A stretch of DNA of 64,000 nucleotides from Clostridium_AD sp050717515 (GCF_050717515.1 NZ_JBOITL010000022.1:1-64000), one strand, 5' to 3'; positions 54,383 through 63,873 are shown, counted from the first letter of the stretch. Numbers and translations are program-made. The notes: generated by a model from the letters alone, not told the origin.

Positions 54383-54437
54383 ATAGAAACAATTGAAGAA
54401 TTTATATTATAAATATATTTTGATTGGAGGAAATTAT

Positions 54438-56246
54438 ATGATAACAGGAAATATTAATGGAATAAAAAAAATAATACTTGAAAGACTAGAAAACTTATAT
54501 AAATTAACAATAGATAATGACAGCGTTTTTTCTTATGAATTGGTGGCAGAAATGAATGAAATTAGTAAAGCAATAAAAAAAGAACTATGCGTGGTTATTA
54601 ATAGGCGAGGTAAACTCACTGCCATTTCAGTTGGTAACATCAATAGTGCTGAAATACCTTCTATGGATATTCCCGGTAAAAAGTTAAGTGGATTTAGGGT
54701 AATTCATACCCATCCTACCGGTGACAGCACACTATCTTCAATGGACACTTCAGCCTTAGTAGACCTAAAGTTAGATGCTATTGCTGCAATTGGTGTTAAA
54801 GAAAACATGGAAGATGTTAAGATAAATATAGGTTTCTGTGATGTTTTTAATAATATCCTAACCTTTAAAGAGCTTGAAAGCTTAAGCGTCGACGCTTCAT
54901 TACAATTAAATTTTAGAGATAAAGTAACTTATATTGATAAGCTAACTGGTAACCTAATCAACTATGAAGATGATGTAGAAAGGGCTATTTTAGTGGGAAC
55001 TGATGGCGAAGAAAGTCTTGAGGAACTTGACAATCTTGCCCAGGCTTGCAATGTTACTTCTGTATGCAAAGTACTTCAAAAGAGAAATAAAGTAGACTCT
55101 GCTTATTATACAGGGCAAGGTAAAGTTCAGGAAATAGCACATTTAACACAGATAAAAAATGCAAATGTAGTAATATTTGATGATGAGCTATCAGGTTCTC
55201 AGGTTAGAAATTTAGAAGAAGTTATTAAATGCAAAGTAATAGATAGAACTACCTTGATCCTAGATATCTTTGCAAGACGTGCTAAAAGCAAGGAAGGTAT
55301 ACTGCAAGTTGAGCTTGCTATTCTTAATCATAAGCTTCCTAAATTAAGAGATGCCAATGCAAACCTTTCAAGAATCAAAGGTGGTGTCGGTGTAAAAGGT
55401 GGCGTTGGATCAAGAGGCCCTGGAGAGAAAAAACTTGAAACTGATAGACGGCACATAGAATACAGAATAGAAGAAATAAAGAACCAACTGTCTAAGGTAA
55501 TAGAGGGGCGAGCTGTCCAAAAAATAAAAAGAACTAAGAATAATATAAGCAATGTAGCTATTGTGGGATACACCAATGCAGGCAAATCAACTTTAAGAAA
55601 TAAGCTCTGTGAAATTTCTTCATCCAATAATATAAATAAAGAAGGCGTTCTAGAAGCTAATATGCTTTTTGCAACATTAGATACTACCGTTAGAGCTATA
55701 ACTTTAAGTGACAACAGAAAAATTGCTTTATCGGATACTGTTGGTTTTATTAGTAAACTTCCTCATGAGCTTGTTAACGCTTTTAAATCCACCTTAGAAG
55801 AGGTTACTTCCGCTGATTTACTTTTACATGTGGTAGATGCAGCCAATGAAGAGGCAATAAAACAAATACAGTCAGTAAATATAGTTCTTAATGAGCTTAA
55901 TGCTAAAGATAAAAATACTATAATTGTTTTAAACAAAGTTGATAAAGCCTCCCATAAAAATTTAAAGGGAGTACGTGATTTCTTAAAAGGTGAAAAAGTA
56001 ATAGAAGTCAGTGCTCTAAAGGAACTAAATTTACATGAATTACTGCATATTATAGGTATAGAAATTCCAATTAAATTAATAGAAAGAGAATTTATTATCC
56101 CTTATGATGAGCAAAAATTAATTTCATTACTTCATGAAAATTCTAATGTTATTAATGAGGATTATATTGAAGGAGGGACTCATATCAAAGCTTTGGTACA
56201 TGAAGAAATCTATAAAAAATGTAGGAACTTTGAAGTATTAGCTTAA
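54438..56246 (+). CDS. hflX: HflX GTPase with N-terminal JAMM-like domain
   Basis: A 602-aa GTPase that splits stalled 70S ribosomes. Residues about 180-370 are the HflX N-terminal and linker region (GQGKVQEI, GGVGSRGPGEKKLETDRR), and about 370-540 the G domain (GYTNAGKST, DTVGFISKLPHELVNAFKSTLEE, NKVDK). Ahead of these, residues 1-150 carry HTHPTGDSTLSSMD: His90-x-His92-x7-Ser100-x2-Asp103 with Glu49 upstream, the complete JAMM metal site. The usual HflX is about 410-430 aa. The start at 54438 follows TTGGAGG. Expression is probably controlled by the leader. Confidence 0.93.
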   Translation: MITGNINGIKKIILERLENLYKLTIDNDSVFSYELVAEMNEISKAIKKELCVVINRRGKLTAISVGNINSAEIPSMDIPGKKLSGFRVIHTHPTGDSTLSSMDTSALVDLKLDAIAAIGVKENMEDVKINIGFCDVFNNILTFKELESLSVDASLQLNFRDKVTYIDKLTGNLINYEDDVERAILVGTDGEESLEELDNLAQACNVTSVCKVLQKRNKVDSAYYTGQGKVQEIAHLTQIKNANVVIFDDELSGSQVRNLEEVIKCKVIDRTTLILDIFARRAKSKEGILQVELAILNHKLPKLRDANANLSRIKGGVGVKGGVGSRGPGEKKLETDRRHIEYRIEEIKNQLSKVIEGRAVQKIKRTKNNISNVAIVGYTNAGKSTLRNKLCEISSSNNINKEGVLEANMLFATLDTTVRAITLSDNRKIALSDTVGFISKLPHELVNAFKSTLEEVTSADLLLHVVDAANEEAIKQIQSVNIVLNELNAKDKNTIIVLNKVDKASHKNLKGVRDFLKGEKVIEVSALKELNLHELLHIIGIEIPIKLIEREFIIPYDEQKLISLLHENSNVINEDYIEGGTHIKALVHEEIYKKCRNFEVLA

Positions 56247-56256
56247 TCTTAACAAA

Positions 56257-56284
56257 AATGACTCCTTAAATTTAAGGAGTCATT
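56257..56284. terminator. Palindromic terminator-like hairpin after hflX
   Basis: AATGACTCCTTAAA pairs perfectly with TTTAAGGAGTCATT. The T tract is weak. It lies between hflX and the convergent kinase gene. Confidence 0.6.
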
Positions 56285-56352
56285 AAATTATAATTTACAT
56301 CTATTCTATGGATATCTTAATTGCTAAAATAAATGTACTACTTAGAAGAACC

Positions 56353-57249
56353 TTATTTCCATATTATTTTTATGATTAACATTCCATCATTAAGCACAGC
56401 CTCTATTTTGTGACCCAAATGTTCAACCAGAGCCTTGGTTATACTAAGTCCAAGCCCCGTATGCTTATCACTCCTTGCTAAATCTGCAGTGAAAAACCTG
56501 TCAAAAATATGCTCTACATGTTCTCCTTTTAAGTTTGGAGCATAATTTTTAAATTCTGTAACTATATAATCTTTTTCTTTTCTTAAGGCTATAATTACAT
56601 TCTTTTCCCCATATTTGAGCATATTATCTATCAAATTTGAAAATATGCGCATTACTGCTTTTTCATCAGCAATTATAGAAGGAACCTTTTCATTAACTTT
56701 GATATCCGGCTCAATAGCCTTATTAACAAAATCATTATAAAACAATGCTATAGTTTCACATAACAAATCACTCAAATTAACAGCCTTCAAATCAAACTTA
56801 TATTCATTGGATTCAATTCTTGATAATTCGAAAAAGCTTGTAATAAGACTTTGCAATGTTACAGTTCTTCTTTCAATTATATCAATATATTTTGCACTGT
56901 CTTCTACCCTCAAATTTTTAGTCTTTACCAGCTGCATATATCCCATTATAGATGTAAGAGGGGTTCTTAAATCATGGGATAAATTAGCTATACTGCGCCT
57001 TAGCTCTTCTTCTCTATGTCTTACTTTAATATTTATCTTTTGATTCTTTTCATATAAATCATTAATACACAAAACTAAATTTTCAATATCCTTATCTAAT
57101 GTATTTATTCTAATATTAGGATATCCATCTTTATTTTTTGTAATTTGCTTTGAAATATATTTAATATCTCTTTTATATCTAAAAATAAGAGTAACCAAAA
57201 TAACAATGATTATAATCAGAAACATAATTAACCAACGCATTTTACTCAC
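56353..57249 (-). CDS. Sensor histidine kinase (BcrAB-type operon)
   Basis: A 298-aa kinase with one clear N-terminal membrane helix (about 5-22) and little extracellular sequence. The dimerisation domain has NLSHDLRTPLTSIMGYMQLV, and the catalytic domain has the N-box NLIDNMLKYGEKN and G-box HTGLGLSITKAL. Kinases without a large sensor often read their signal through a partner ABC transporter. It is the last gene of the operon response regulator - ATPase - permease - kinase. Confidence 0.93.
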   Translation of the reverse strand: MSKMRWLIMFLIIIIVILVTLIFRYKRDIKYISKQITKNKDGYPNIRINTLDKDIENLVLCINDLYEKNQKINIKVRHREEELRRSIANLSHDLRTPLTSIMGYMQLVKTKNLRVEDSAKYIDIIERRTVTLQSLITSFFELSRIESNEYKFDLKAVNLSDLLCETIALFYNDFVNKAIEPDIKVNEKVPSIIADEKAVMRIFSNLIDNMLKYGEKNVIIALRKEKDYIVTEFKNYAPNLKGEHVEHIFDRFFTADLARSDKHTGLGLSITKALVEHLGHKIEAVLNDGMLIIKIIWK

Positions 57250-57268
57250 TCCTTTTTTAAAATAAACC

Positions 57269-58138
57269 CTATTTGATATCCTGTTTCTTAAATATAGTTA
57301 TTCCAGCGGCAGTAGCTATTACTAATGTTATAAATCCAACCACTACAGCCTTTAAAATCTCACCATTAGTTGACCTTATAGATGTTGCCAAAGCCCAATT
57401 ATAAGATAATGTATCCTCGTACATTTTATCAAACCAAACATATTTTCCATAGAAAAGTGTAATTATTATTGGTAAAATAGACATTACTACTGTTCCTATT
57501 CCTATAGTTGATCCATTACTTTTTACTAATGTTGCTAGCAGCATTAATAATGAAATAATCCCCATTCCTACCACTGTAGCGCTAGCAAACACGGCAACTA
57601 TTTGTACTATCTGCATAAAGGTAAATGGTTCTCCCCATCCAAACATGAAACTCCAACCCACAGTAGGTATACTAACTATTATTCCTAGTATTATAATAAA
57701 TCCAACACTGCAAGCAATCAATTTCGAAATGTAATAATACTCTCTTTTCTTACCATAAGCTACTATATTCTTTATTGTCCCTGAAGAATACTCACTACCT
57801 ACCATTGCACCTATCAATATGGCCATTAAAATTTCCACTACACCAGAACCAAATGAACTATAAAATATTTCCATTGCCCTAGGATGAACTATATCCTTAG
57901 CACCTAGATGAATCCCGATACTTCCTGACGGCTCTACTGATACATTTGGTTCATTGGCAATTTTATCATTTTCTACATATTGCTTCTGCTGCTCAGGTGA
58001 CATAGCCTTTAACCTATTTTGGGTACTACTTGATTGACCTAATAAAAGTAGACCTAAGAATAAAGCTATTACACATAATACCTTAAAGGTTCTCGTTTTA
58101 AATAATATATATATTTCTGCTTTTACTAATCTAAGCAT
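57269..58138 (-). CDS. ABC-2 type permease (BcrB-like)
   Basis: A 289-aa membrane protein. An N-terminal helix is followed by an extracellular loop of about 80 residues, and then five helices including MVGSEYSSGTIKNIVAYGKKREYYYISKLIACSVG. This arrangement is typical of bacitracin/lantibiotic-type exporters. ATG at 58138 (MLRLVKAE) follows AGGAGGTG and overlaps the ATPase stop by 8 bp. The substrate is unknown. Confidence 0.88.
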   Translation of the reverse strand: MLRLVKAEIYILFKTRTFKVLCVIALFLGLLLLGQSSSTQNRLKAMSPEQQKQYVENDKIANEPNVSVEPSGSIGIHLGAKDIVHPRAMEIFYSSFGSGVVEILMAILIGAMVGSEYSSGTIKNIVAYGKKREYYYISKLIACSVGFIIILGIIVSIPTVGWSFMFGWGEPFTFMQIVQIVAVFASATVVGMGIISLLMLLATLVKSNGSTIGIGTVVMSILPIIITLFYGKYVWFDKMYEDTLSYNWALATSIRSTNGEILKAVVVGFITLVIATAAGITIFKKQDIK

Positions 58139-59054
58139 TTCTACCACCTCCTACTACACTCAAAAAATACTCTTCAAGATTCTGACCTTTTACCCCTATA
58201 TGATTTACAACTATACCATTAACAGATAGAAGAGTATTAATTTCTCCAATAATATCAAGGTGGCTATACACTCTAATTATATTGTCTTGCATTACCACAT
58301 AATTAGTTATATTCATTTCCAGTTCTAATAACACAGTAGCTTTCTTAGCATCACTTACTCCAATTTCTATATACTGCTTGCACTTTTCTTTTAACTCTTC
58401 CGCAGAAATTTCTTCTACTAATTCACCATTATTTAGTATGCCATAACAGGTTGCAAGTTCTGAAAGCTCACCTAACATATGACTTGATATTAATATAGTT
58501 ACATCCTTTTCCTTATTTACCTTCTTTAGAAGTTCCCTGATTTCAACAATACTTACAGGATCAAGTCCATTTATAGGCTCATCTAAAATAATAAATGCTG
58601 GATTTCCTAAGAGTGCATTTGCAATTCCTAGACGTTGCTTCATACCTAGCGAAAAATTCTTGACCTTTTTATTTTCTACATCTTTTAAATCTACAAGTTC
58701 TAAAACTTCCTCTATACATTGTCTTCCTGCTATATTTCTGACTAATCTTGATACCTCAAGATTTTCTCTGGCTGTCATATTGCCATAAAAAGCGGGCGTT
58801 TCTACTAAGCTCCCTACCATTGTTCTAACCTTATCTAGCCCATTGTTACCGTTAGCCCCTAAAAGTTCAATTTCCCCACTGGTTCTATGAATTAATCCGG
58901 TTATCATTCTTATTAATGTAGTTTTACCAGCTCCGTTTTTTCCTATAAATCCATATATCTGTCCTTTTTCCACTGTCATATTTACATTATTGACAGCCAC
59001 TTGATTTCCATATTTTTTTGAAATATTATGAGTTTTTAATACTATTTCCTTCAT
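58131..59054 (-). CDS. ABC transporter ATP-binding protein (BcrA-like)
   Basis: A 307-aa ATPase. It has Walker A GKNGAGKTT, SLVETPAFYGNMTARENL, the signature NFSLGMKQRLGIANALLG, Walker B FIILDEPINGLDP and a switch-like SSHMLGEL. A C-terminal extension of about 80 residues is usual for the BcrA type. It works with the following permease. Genes of this type protect against peptide antibiotics or export lantibiotics, but no antibiotic biosynthesis genes are in view. Confidence 0.92.
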   Translation of the reverse strand: MKEIVLKTHNISKKYGNQVAVNNVNMTVEKGQIYGFIGKNGAGKTTLIRMITGLIHRTSGEIELLGANGNNGLDKVRTMVGSLVETPAFYGNMTARENLEVSRLVRNIAGRQCIEEVLELVDLKDVENKKVKNFSLGMKQRLGIANALLGNPAFIILDEPINGLDPVSIVEIRELLKKVNKEKDVTILISSHMLGELSELATCYGILNNGELVEEISAEELKEKCKQYIEIGVSDAKKATVLLELEMNITNYVVMQDNIIRVYSHLDIIGEINTLLSVNGIVVNHIGVKGQNLEEYFLSVVGGGRNA

Positions 59055-59143
59055 GAATTTCCCTCCTTAACTTATCTTATGTTTACATTATGAACTACAA
59101 ACAATAAGACCAGCTAAAGCAAATCTTAAGAAAGTATTAAACT

Positions 59144-59839
59144 TTACTCCTGTAATTTAAACCCTATTCCCCATACTGTTTGTATATATTTTGTTTCACT
59201 GTCCCCTCCAGCTAATTTTGAACGCAGATTACTCATATGAACATTTATCGTATTATCATCTCCTAAAAACTCATCCTTCCACACAGTTTCGAATATATTA
59301 GCCCTTGTAAATACTTTTTTAGGATTATTCATTAACAACTCTAAAATTGTAAATTCTCTCAGGGTTAAAGTAACAAGCTTGTCATTAATCAGCACTTCCC
59401 TTGCTTCTATATCTACAACTATATTTTTATACTTTAATTTATTATCCTCTACCTTCGATACAGAAAATTGTTTATAGCGCCTTAACTGAGCCTCCACTCT
59501 TGCTATTACTTCATTAATGTCAAATGGCTTGCCAACAAAATCATCTGCTCCAAGCCTTAATACGTTGATTTTGTCTTCCTGAGCTGTTTTTGCAGATATA
59601 ACTATAATGGGCATAATTTTCATCTTTCTTATTTCTGATATTAATGCCTCACCACTGATTCCTGGTAGCATTAAATCAAGCAGTAAAATATCATAATCAT
59701 ACAGCTTTATGCACATCTTAGCTTCTGTTCCAGAATATGCACCTTTCACTTTATATCCTTCTATGCTCAATATATTGCACAGCAGTTCATTGATATCTGC
59801 ATCATCCTCAGCTACTAATATATTAATATCTGATTTCAT
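59144..59839 (-). CDS. OmpR-family response regulator
   Basis: A 231-aa regulator with receiver (AEDDADI, the phospho-acceptor in ILLLDLMLPG, ISAKTAQED, ADDFVGKPFD) and winged helix (LTLREFTILELLMNNPKKVFTRANIFETVW, VWGIGFKL). It heads the four-gene transporter operon and is probably phosphorylated by the kinase at 56.4-57.2 kb. Confidence 0.95.
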   Translation of the reverse strand: MKSDINILVAEDDADINELLCNILSIEGYKVKGAYSGTEAKMCIKLYDYDILLLDLMLPGISGEALISEIRKMKIMPIIVISAKTAQEDKINVLRLGADDFVGKPFDINEVIARVEAQLRRYKQFSVSKVEDNKLKYKNIVVDIEAREVLINDKLVTLTLREFTILELLMNNPKKVFTRANIFETVWKDEFLGDDNTINVHMSNLRSKLAGGDSETKYIQTVWGIGFKLQE

Positions 59840-59988
59840 AGATATTTCCCTCCCCAGTGAAAATTACCATAACTTTTACTTTTTCCCGATACTTATCTTA
59901 CTATAAATTCACTTATTTCCTATTATACTCCAGCCTACTATAATTTAAAACATAAGAGACGCTTGACTTTTTCCATGAACCTCTAGAT

Positions 59989-60040
59989 AAATAAGACAAG
60001 TGATATATTATACATGTATAATATATCACTTGTCTTATTT
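59989..60040. repeat. 52-bp perfect palindrome
   Basis: The 26-base left arm starts AAATAAGACAAGTGATA. The sequence is perfectly self-complementary with an ACATGT centre and no loop. It lies between two genes on the minus strand and could stop the lipoprotein transcript, although neither side has a T run of more than three. Confidence 0.85.
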
Positions 60041-60089
60041 ATGTTATATTGATTTTTAAAAAAAATCGATGACCGATAACCATGGTATT

Positions 60090-60767
60090 TTATCTGACAA
60101 GTTTAAAAAATGTCATGCCACCACTTAAAATTAATGTGTTATTATCTTTAATAAAGAACGTACATCCATTACCTTTTGAATCAGTAGTCTGAATTCGGAT
60201 AATAGAATCAGTTTTTATACCTAATTTATCAAAGGTAATACCCGGATTATCAACATCAAAGTCAACTTTTGAAACAACAGTTTTCTTATATAAAGGGTTA
60301 ATAACAACATTATCTAAATCCTTTATCGTGTCCCCAAAGCAAGTCGCTTTTTCTTTTGAAAAACTTAATTTTCTACCAATCAATTGTGTAATATTATCAC
60401 TTCCATAAGTTCCAACTTTTCCATATGCCAATGGTTTTTCAATAACCCATTGACCATAAAATATTTCTTGTGGTTGTTTTACTTCTCTTTTGGAATTTGT
60501 TGTAGCACTACTCTTAGTAGTTGACTTTTCTATTACTGTGTTTGTTTGGTTAGCAGTAGAGCTATTCTTTGGCGCTTGCTCCACCGTTTCTGTACCTGTG
60601 GAATTACTCGTAGGGCTATTTGATGCAGTTGATTTTACTGCATTATCTGTTTTTGTTTGAATACTGATGACTGGCTGACTTTGTGTTTCTGCTGTCTTTT
60701 GATTTGTACAACCTGCCATAAAAAAGCTCGTAGAAATTAGTGCAATTACTAATAATTTTTTATCCAT
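60090..60767 (-). CDS. Lipoprotein with Ser/Thr-rich stalk
   Basis: A 225-aa protein with signal peptide and lipobox MAGC (Cys at about 20). Residues about 25-95 are a low-complexity Ser/Thr/Gln/Asn linker. The C-terminal domain (about 100-225: YGQWVIEKPLAYGKVG, LIGRKLSFSKEKATCFGD) is unrecognised. The linker looks like a stalk that holds the domain away from the membrane. The gene is monocistronic, and its function is unknown. Confidence 0.78.
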   Translation of the reverse strand: MDKKLLVIALISTSFFMAGCTNQKTAETQSQPVISIQTKTDNAVKSTASNSPTSNSTGTETVEQAPKNSSTANQTNTVIEKSTTKSSATTNSKREVKQPQEIFYGQWVIEKPLAYGKVGTYGSDNITQLIGRKLSFSKEKATCFGDTIKDLDNVVINPLYKKTVVSKVDFDVDNPGITFDKLGIKTDSIIRIQTTDSKGNGCTFFIKDNNTLILSGGMTFFKLVR

Positions 60768-60871
60768 AGTTCCCCCATTTGTTTATAGATATGATTTTTA
60801 TCGGCTTATAGATTATTCATATCTTATTTTAAAGTACCTACCTTTATTATAACACTTACGGCATTTCGATT

Positions 60872-63172
60872 TTAATTAATATAAATATCTAGACTACCTT
60901 CTAGTTTCCAATCTAATTTAATATCTTTTGCTACACATTCTTCTTTATTTCCTTTTAATCTAAATAGCGAAATCACATTTTCACCAGTATCTCTAGCAAA
61001 AATAATACCCTGTCCTTTTGAAATATACTTAGGCGCAAAATCAAAATTATTTCCTTTAGTTATTTTTTCTACCTTTTTAGTTTTCACATCTACAGTATAA
61101 ATATTGTGTGGTGCCTTTAACCACTGCTGAACATCCTCATTAGCATTAGATGCTGAATATATAACTTTTTTCCCATCTGGTGAGAAAGATGGTGTCATTG
61201 TAACCACCCCCTTAGCAATCATGTTGTATGGGTCATTAGTAGTAGAAATCATACTCTCTGGTAAAATAGGACTAAATGTGCCCTTTATTATATCTACTGT
61301 TCCTATAGTTTTGTTAAGATTCATCTCTCTTACGCCACCATTATTAACTACAGCCATCTTTCCATCTATAGGATTTATCGCTAAATTATCTTTATAAGCC
61401 AATGCATATACTTGTTCATTATTAAAAGGTGTAAACTTATTATTTTTCACATCATACACTCCAAAAGGAACTCCATCAGTATTTGTTGATCCTGAGTGAA
61501 CTCTGCACCATATATAAACATAAGCTCCATCCTTTGAAACTCCAGCAACCCTAGGTACTAAGCCCATGTCTCCAGTTTCGTCATTCCAAGGCCTAGATTT
61601 TATTATTAAACTTTCTTTTCCTAAAGCTACATCATATTTTATAAGCCCTTTTGCTTCACTATATTGACCATCATCCTTTGTATAATATCTATATACTTCT
61701 GCATATATAGTTCCATTTTTATCACTTACCATCTCTTCATAACGTTCTTCACTTTTAATATAAACAGAAGATTTTTTAGTTTTTAAATTAAACCCATTAA
61801 GTCCGCCCTTTTCTGCTCCGTATACTAAATCAGTATTATTTCCCCATGCATAACTTACTACTTTGTCCGCAACTTTTATAGCCTTTTTCTGTCCTTTTAT
61901 TAAGTCAATTTCAGCTATATAAAGACTTCCATCTTTTGTATAAGCAACACTTACTCCATCTGGTGAAATACTAGGATTTTTAAATACTCCACCTTTATCT
62001 ACTATTACTTCCTTATCTGATTTTAATAAATTTACTGCCCATAAACTCTTATCCTTAACCATTACTGCAAAATCCTTTGAATTTTTATTATCTTTTGTTT
62101 TACCTAGCGCACTACCTACAAATGCACCTGTAACAATTACAACTACTGCTACTCCTAATGCTATTGTATTTACTAATCTTTTAGGACTTTTACCATTCTT
62201 AATCATTTCCAATCTCTCCTTTAATTGATTTTTACTACTTGCTGCCATAGCATTTGATAAGGTCATTCTTTTATTTAATGATTTATCTATAACATTTAAA
62301 ATAGCAAGCCCATAATATTTTTTTTCATCACTATTCATATCCTTAATAACTTGAAAGTCGCAGCTTAGCTCACAATTTTTATTTAATTCCTTATGTACCA
62401 TATAAATCACAGGATTAAACCAATGCAACGCTAAAGCTACAAATGACACTCCTTTAATGTATAAATCCTTACGTTTATGGTGCATTAATTCATGACAAAA
62501 TATCATCTTTAATATATTTGAGTCAAATTCCCCAGTAGGAATTGTTATTACAGGAGTAAATAACCCTGTAGCCATAGGAGTTCCAATCTCCTCACAAACC
62601 TTTAGGGTAATTTTCCTATTAATGCTCAACTTATGGCAACACTCATAAAATAGATCCCTTATCTCTTGCCTTTCAACATTTTTACTACTACACTTCAATT
62701 TTTTCTTAAAAAGAATAACTCCTGCCAATTGACTGCAACTTAAAATTATCACTCCTAAAATCCATATAACCCATAAATTATCTTTAATATAGCTTAAAAC
62801 CTTTATCATTTTTTCCTTAACTCTTGATGTTTTACCTATATCCTGAGCTTTCACTGGGTTTATCTGAAGTGTTTCTTTCGATTTATCATTAGTATATGTA
62901 TAATTTTTTTTCATTACTTCAGTGTCTTTATTAGTTTCTATAGAGCTTTTTTCTTCTATAAAGGTTGGTATATCAATTAAAGACTTCTCCCCTTTTGGTA
63001 TTAATGCACCATAAGGAATTATAAAAGTTATTACTGTTATAATAATCAAATAATAATTCCAACAAGGTGTAATTACCTTTTTAGTTATTGGTTTTAAAAT
63101 AGTTAATATAAAAAAAATTATCGTTCCTGACAAAGATAATATTAAAATCTTATAAAACAACTCAGTTAACAT
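60872..63172 (-). CDS. M56-family (BlaR1-like) metallopeptidase with beta-propeller C-terminus
   Basis: A 766-aa membrane protein. Helices at about 5-25, 35-55 and 133-155 surround a gluzincin domain with the zinc motif HELMH (His227, Glu228, His231) and the distal NCELSCD. A fourth helix (about 338-358) leads to an extracellular region of about 400 residues. This contains repeated PD40/TolB-type blades (NPSISPDGVSVAYTKDGS, TPSFSPDGKKVIYSA) instead of the penicillin-binding domain of true BlaR1. It should sense an extracellular ligand and trigger cleavage of the BlaI-like partner. Confidence 0.9.
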   Translation of the reverse strand: MLTELFYKILILSLSGTIIFFILTILKPITKKVITPCWNYYLIIITVITFIIPYGALIPKGEKSLIDIPTFIEEKSSIETNKDTEVMKKNYTYTNDKSKETLQINPVKAQDIGKTSRVKEKMIKVLSYIKDNLWVIWILGVIILSCSQLAGVILFKKKLKCSSKNVERQEIRDLFYECCHKLSINRKITLKVCEEIGTPMATGLFTPVITIPTGEFDSNILKMIFCHELMHHKRKDLYIKGVSFVALALHWFNPVIYMVHKELNKNCELSCDFQVIKDMNSDEKKYYGLAILNVIDKSLNKRMTLSNAMAASSKNQLKERLEMIKNGKSPKRLVNTIALGVAVVVIVTGAFVGSALGKTKDNKNSKDFAVMVKDKSLWAVNLLKSDKEVIVDKGGVFKNPSISPDGVSVAYTKDGSLYIAEIDLIKGQKKAIKVADKVVSYAWGNNTDLVYGAEKGGLNGFNLKTKKSSVYIKSEERYEEMVSDKNGTIYAEVYRYYTKDDGQYSEAKGLIKYDVALGKESLIIKSRPWNDETGDMGLVPRVAGVSKDGAYVYIWCRVHSGSTNTDGVPFGVYDVKNNKFTPFNNEQVYALAYKDNLAINPIDGKMAVVNNGGVREMNLNKTIGTVDIIKGTFSPILPESMISTTNDPYNMIAKGVVTMTPSFSPDGKKVIYSASNANEDVQQWLKAPHNIYTVDVKTKKVEKITKGNNFDFAPKYISKGQGIIFARDTGENVISLFRLKGNKEECVAKDIKLDWKLEGSLDIYIN

Positions 63173-63175
63173 CTC

Positions 63176-63553
63176 TTACTTCTCCTCTAAAAACCATTCT
63201 CTTAATTCTTCCAGGTCTTTTTTATTAACTTTTTTTCCGTTATACAGAGTTGCTATAAAGCTTTTAATAGACCCATTATGCATCTCCTCTAAAAATACCC
63301 TTGATTGAACTTCTTTATACTCTTCTTCTGACATAACCTCAGTGTAAAAGTTAGTTTTTCCTCTCTTATCGATTTTTAGTATTCCTTTTTTTACAAGCCT
63401 ACTAGCAAGAGTTAATACCGTAGTTAACTTCCACGAATTATCCTTTGGAAGGTAATTCAATATATCATTAGTGGTTATTTCTTCACTACTAGGCCACACT
63501 ATTTTCATAATTTCCATTTCAGCTTCGGAGATTTTCAGATTTTTATTTTCCAT
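63176..63553 (-). CDS. BlaI/MecI-family repressor
   Basis: A 125-aa winged-helix repressor with ISEAEMEIMKIVWPSSEEITTNDILNYLPKDNSWKLTTVLTLASRLVKKGILK, the BlaI core. Signal-dependent cleavage by the M56 peptidase encoded 3 bp downstream would inactivate it. It heads the operon and has a large inverted repeat at its promoter. The regulated genes may include only this operon; no beta-lactamase is in the window. Confidence 0.93.
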   Translation of the reverse strand: MENKNLKISEAEMEIMKIVWPSSEEITTNDILNYLPKDNSWKLTTVLTLASRLVKKGILKIDKRGKTNFYTEVMSEEEYKEVQSRVFLEEMHNGSIKSFIATLYNGKKVNKKDLEELREWFLEEK

Positions 63554-63569
63554 AATATCACTCCTTCCT

Positions 63570-63620
63570 CTACAAGGCGTAGAATAACTTTATATTACGC
63601 CTTGTAGAATATAATGTCAA
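63570..63620 (-). promoter_or_regulatory. blaI-type promoter and operator
   Basis: TTGACA (63615-63620) and TAATAT (63592-63597) with a 17-nt spacer form the promoter on the minus strand. The inverted repeat CTACAAGGCGTA (63570-63581)/TACGCCTTGTAG (63596-63607) brackets the -10 box. Its TACA/TGTA ends match BlaI operator practice. The rest of the gap to 63873 is AT-rich, with the promoter of the next gene expected. Confidence 0.75.
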
Positions 63621-63873
63621 TATATTCTTTTTTTGTTAGCTAACAGAAATTACCCGTTGTTTTAAGTATTTTTCGGTAAAAATAAAAAGATTATTTGAAA
63701 AGCAAAATCCATTTTAAATATTTTGGACTTTACATATATAGATTTATTGTATAAATAAATGTTACAATTATACTAAACAAGGCAAGATTGAACTAAGTAA
63801 TCTCAAATTTATATAACATAATATTAGGAGAAACTAAACAATAAGGTTTCACTTTATTTTAGGAGTGTGGAAA

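Noticed and set aside
56353..59839. Lantibiotic biosynthesis cluster suggested by the BcrAB-like transporter and two-component system
   Set aside because: No precursor peptide, LanB/C/M or protease gene is seen; the set fits resistance or sensing only.
60872..63553. Beta-lactam resistance module
   Set aside because: The sensor lacks a penicillin-binding domain and no beta-lactamase or PBP gene is nearby.
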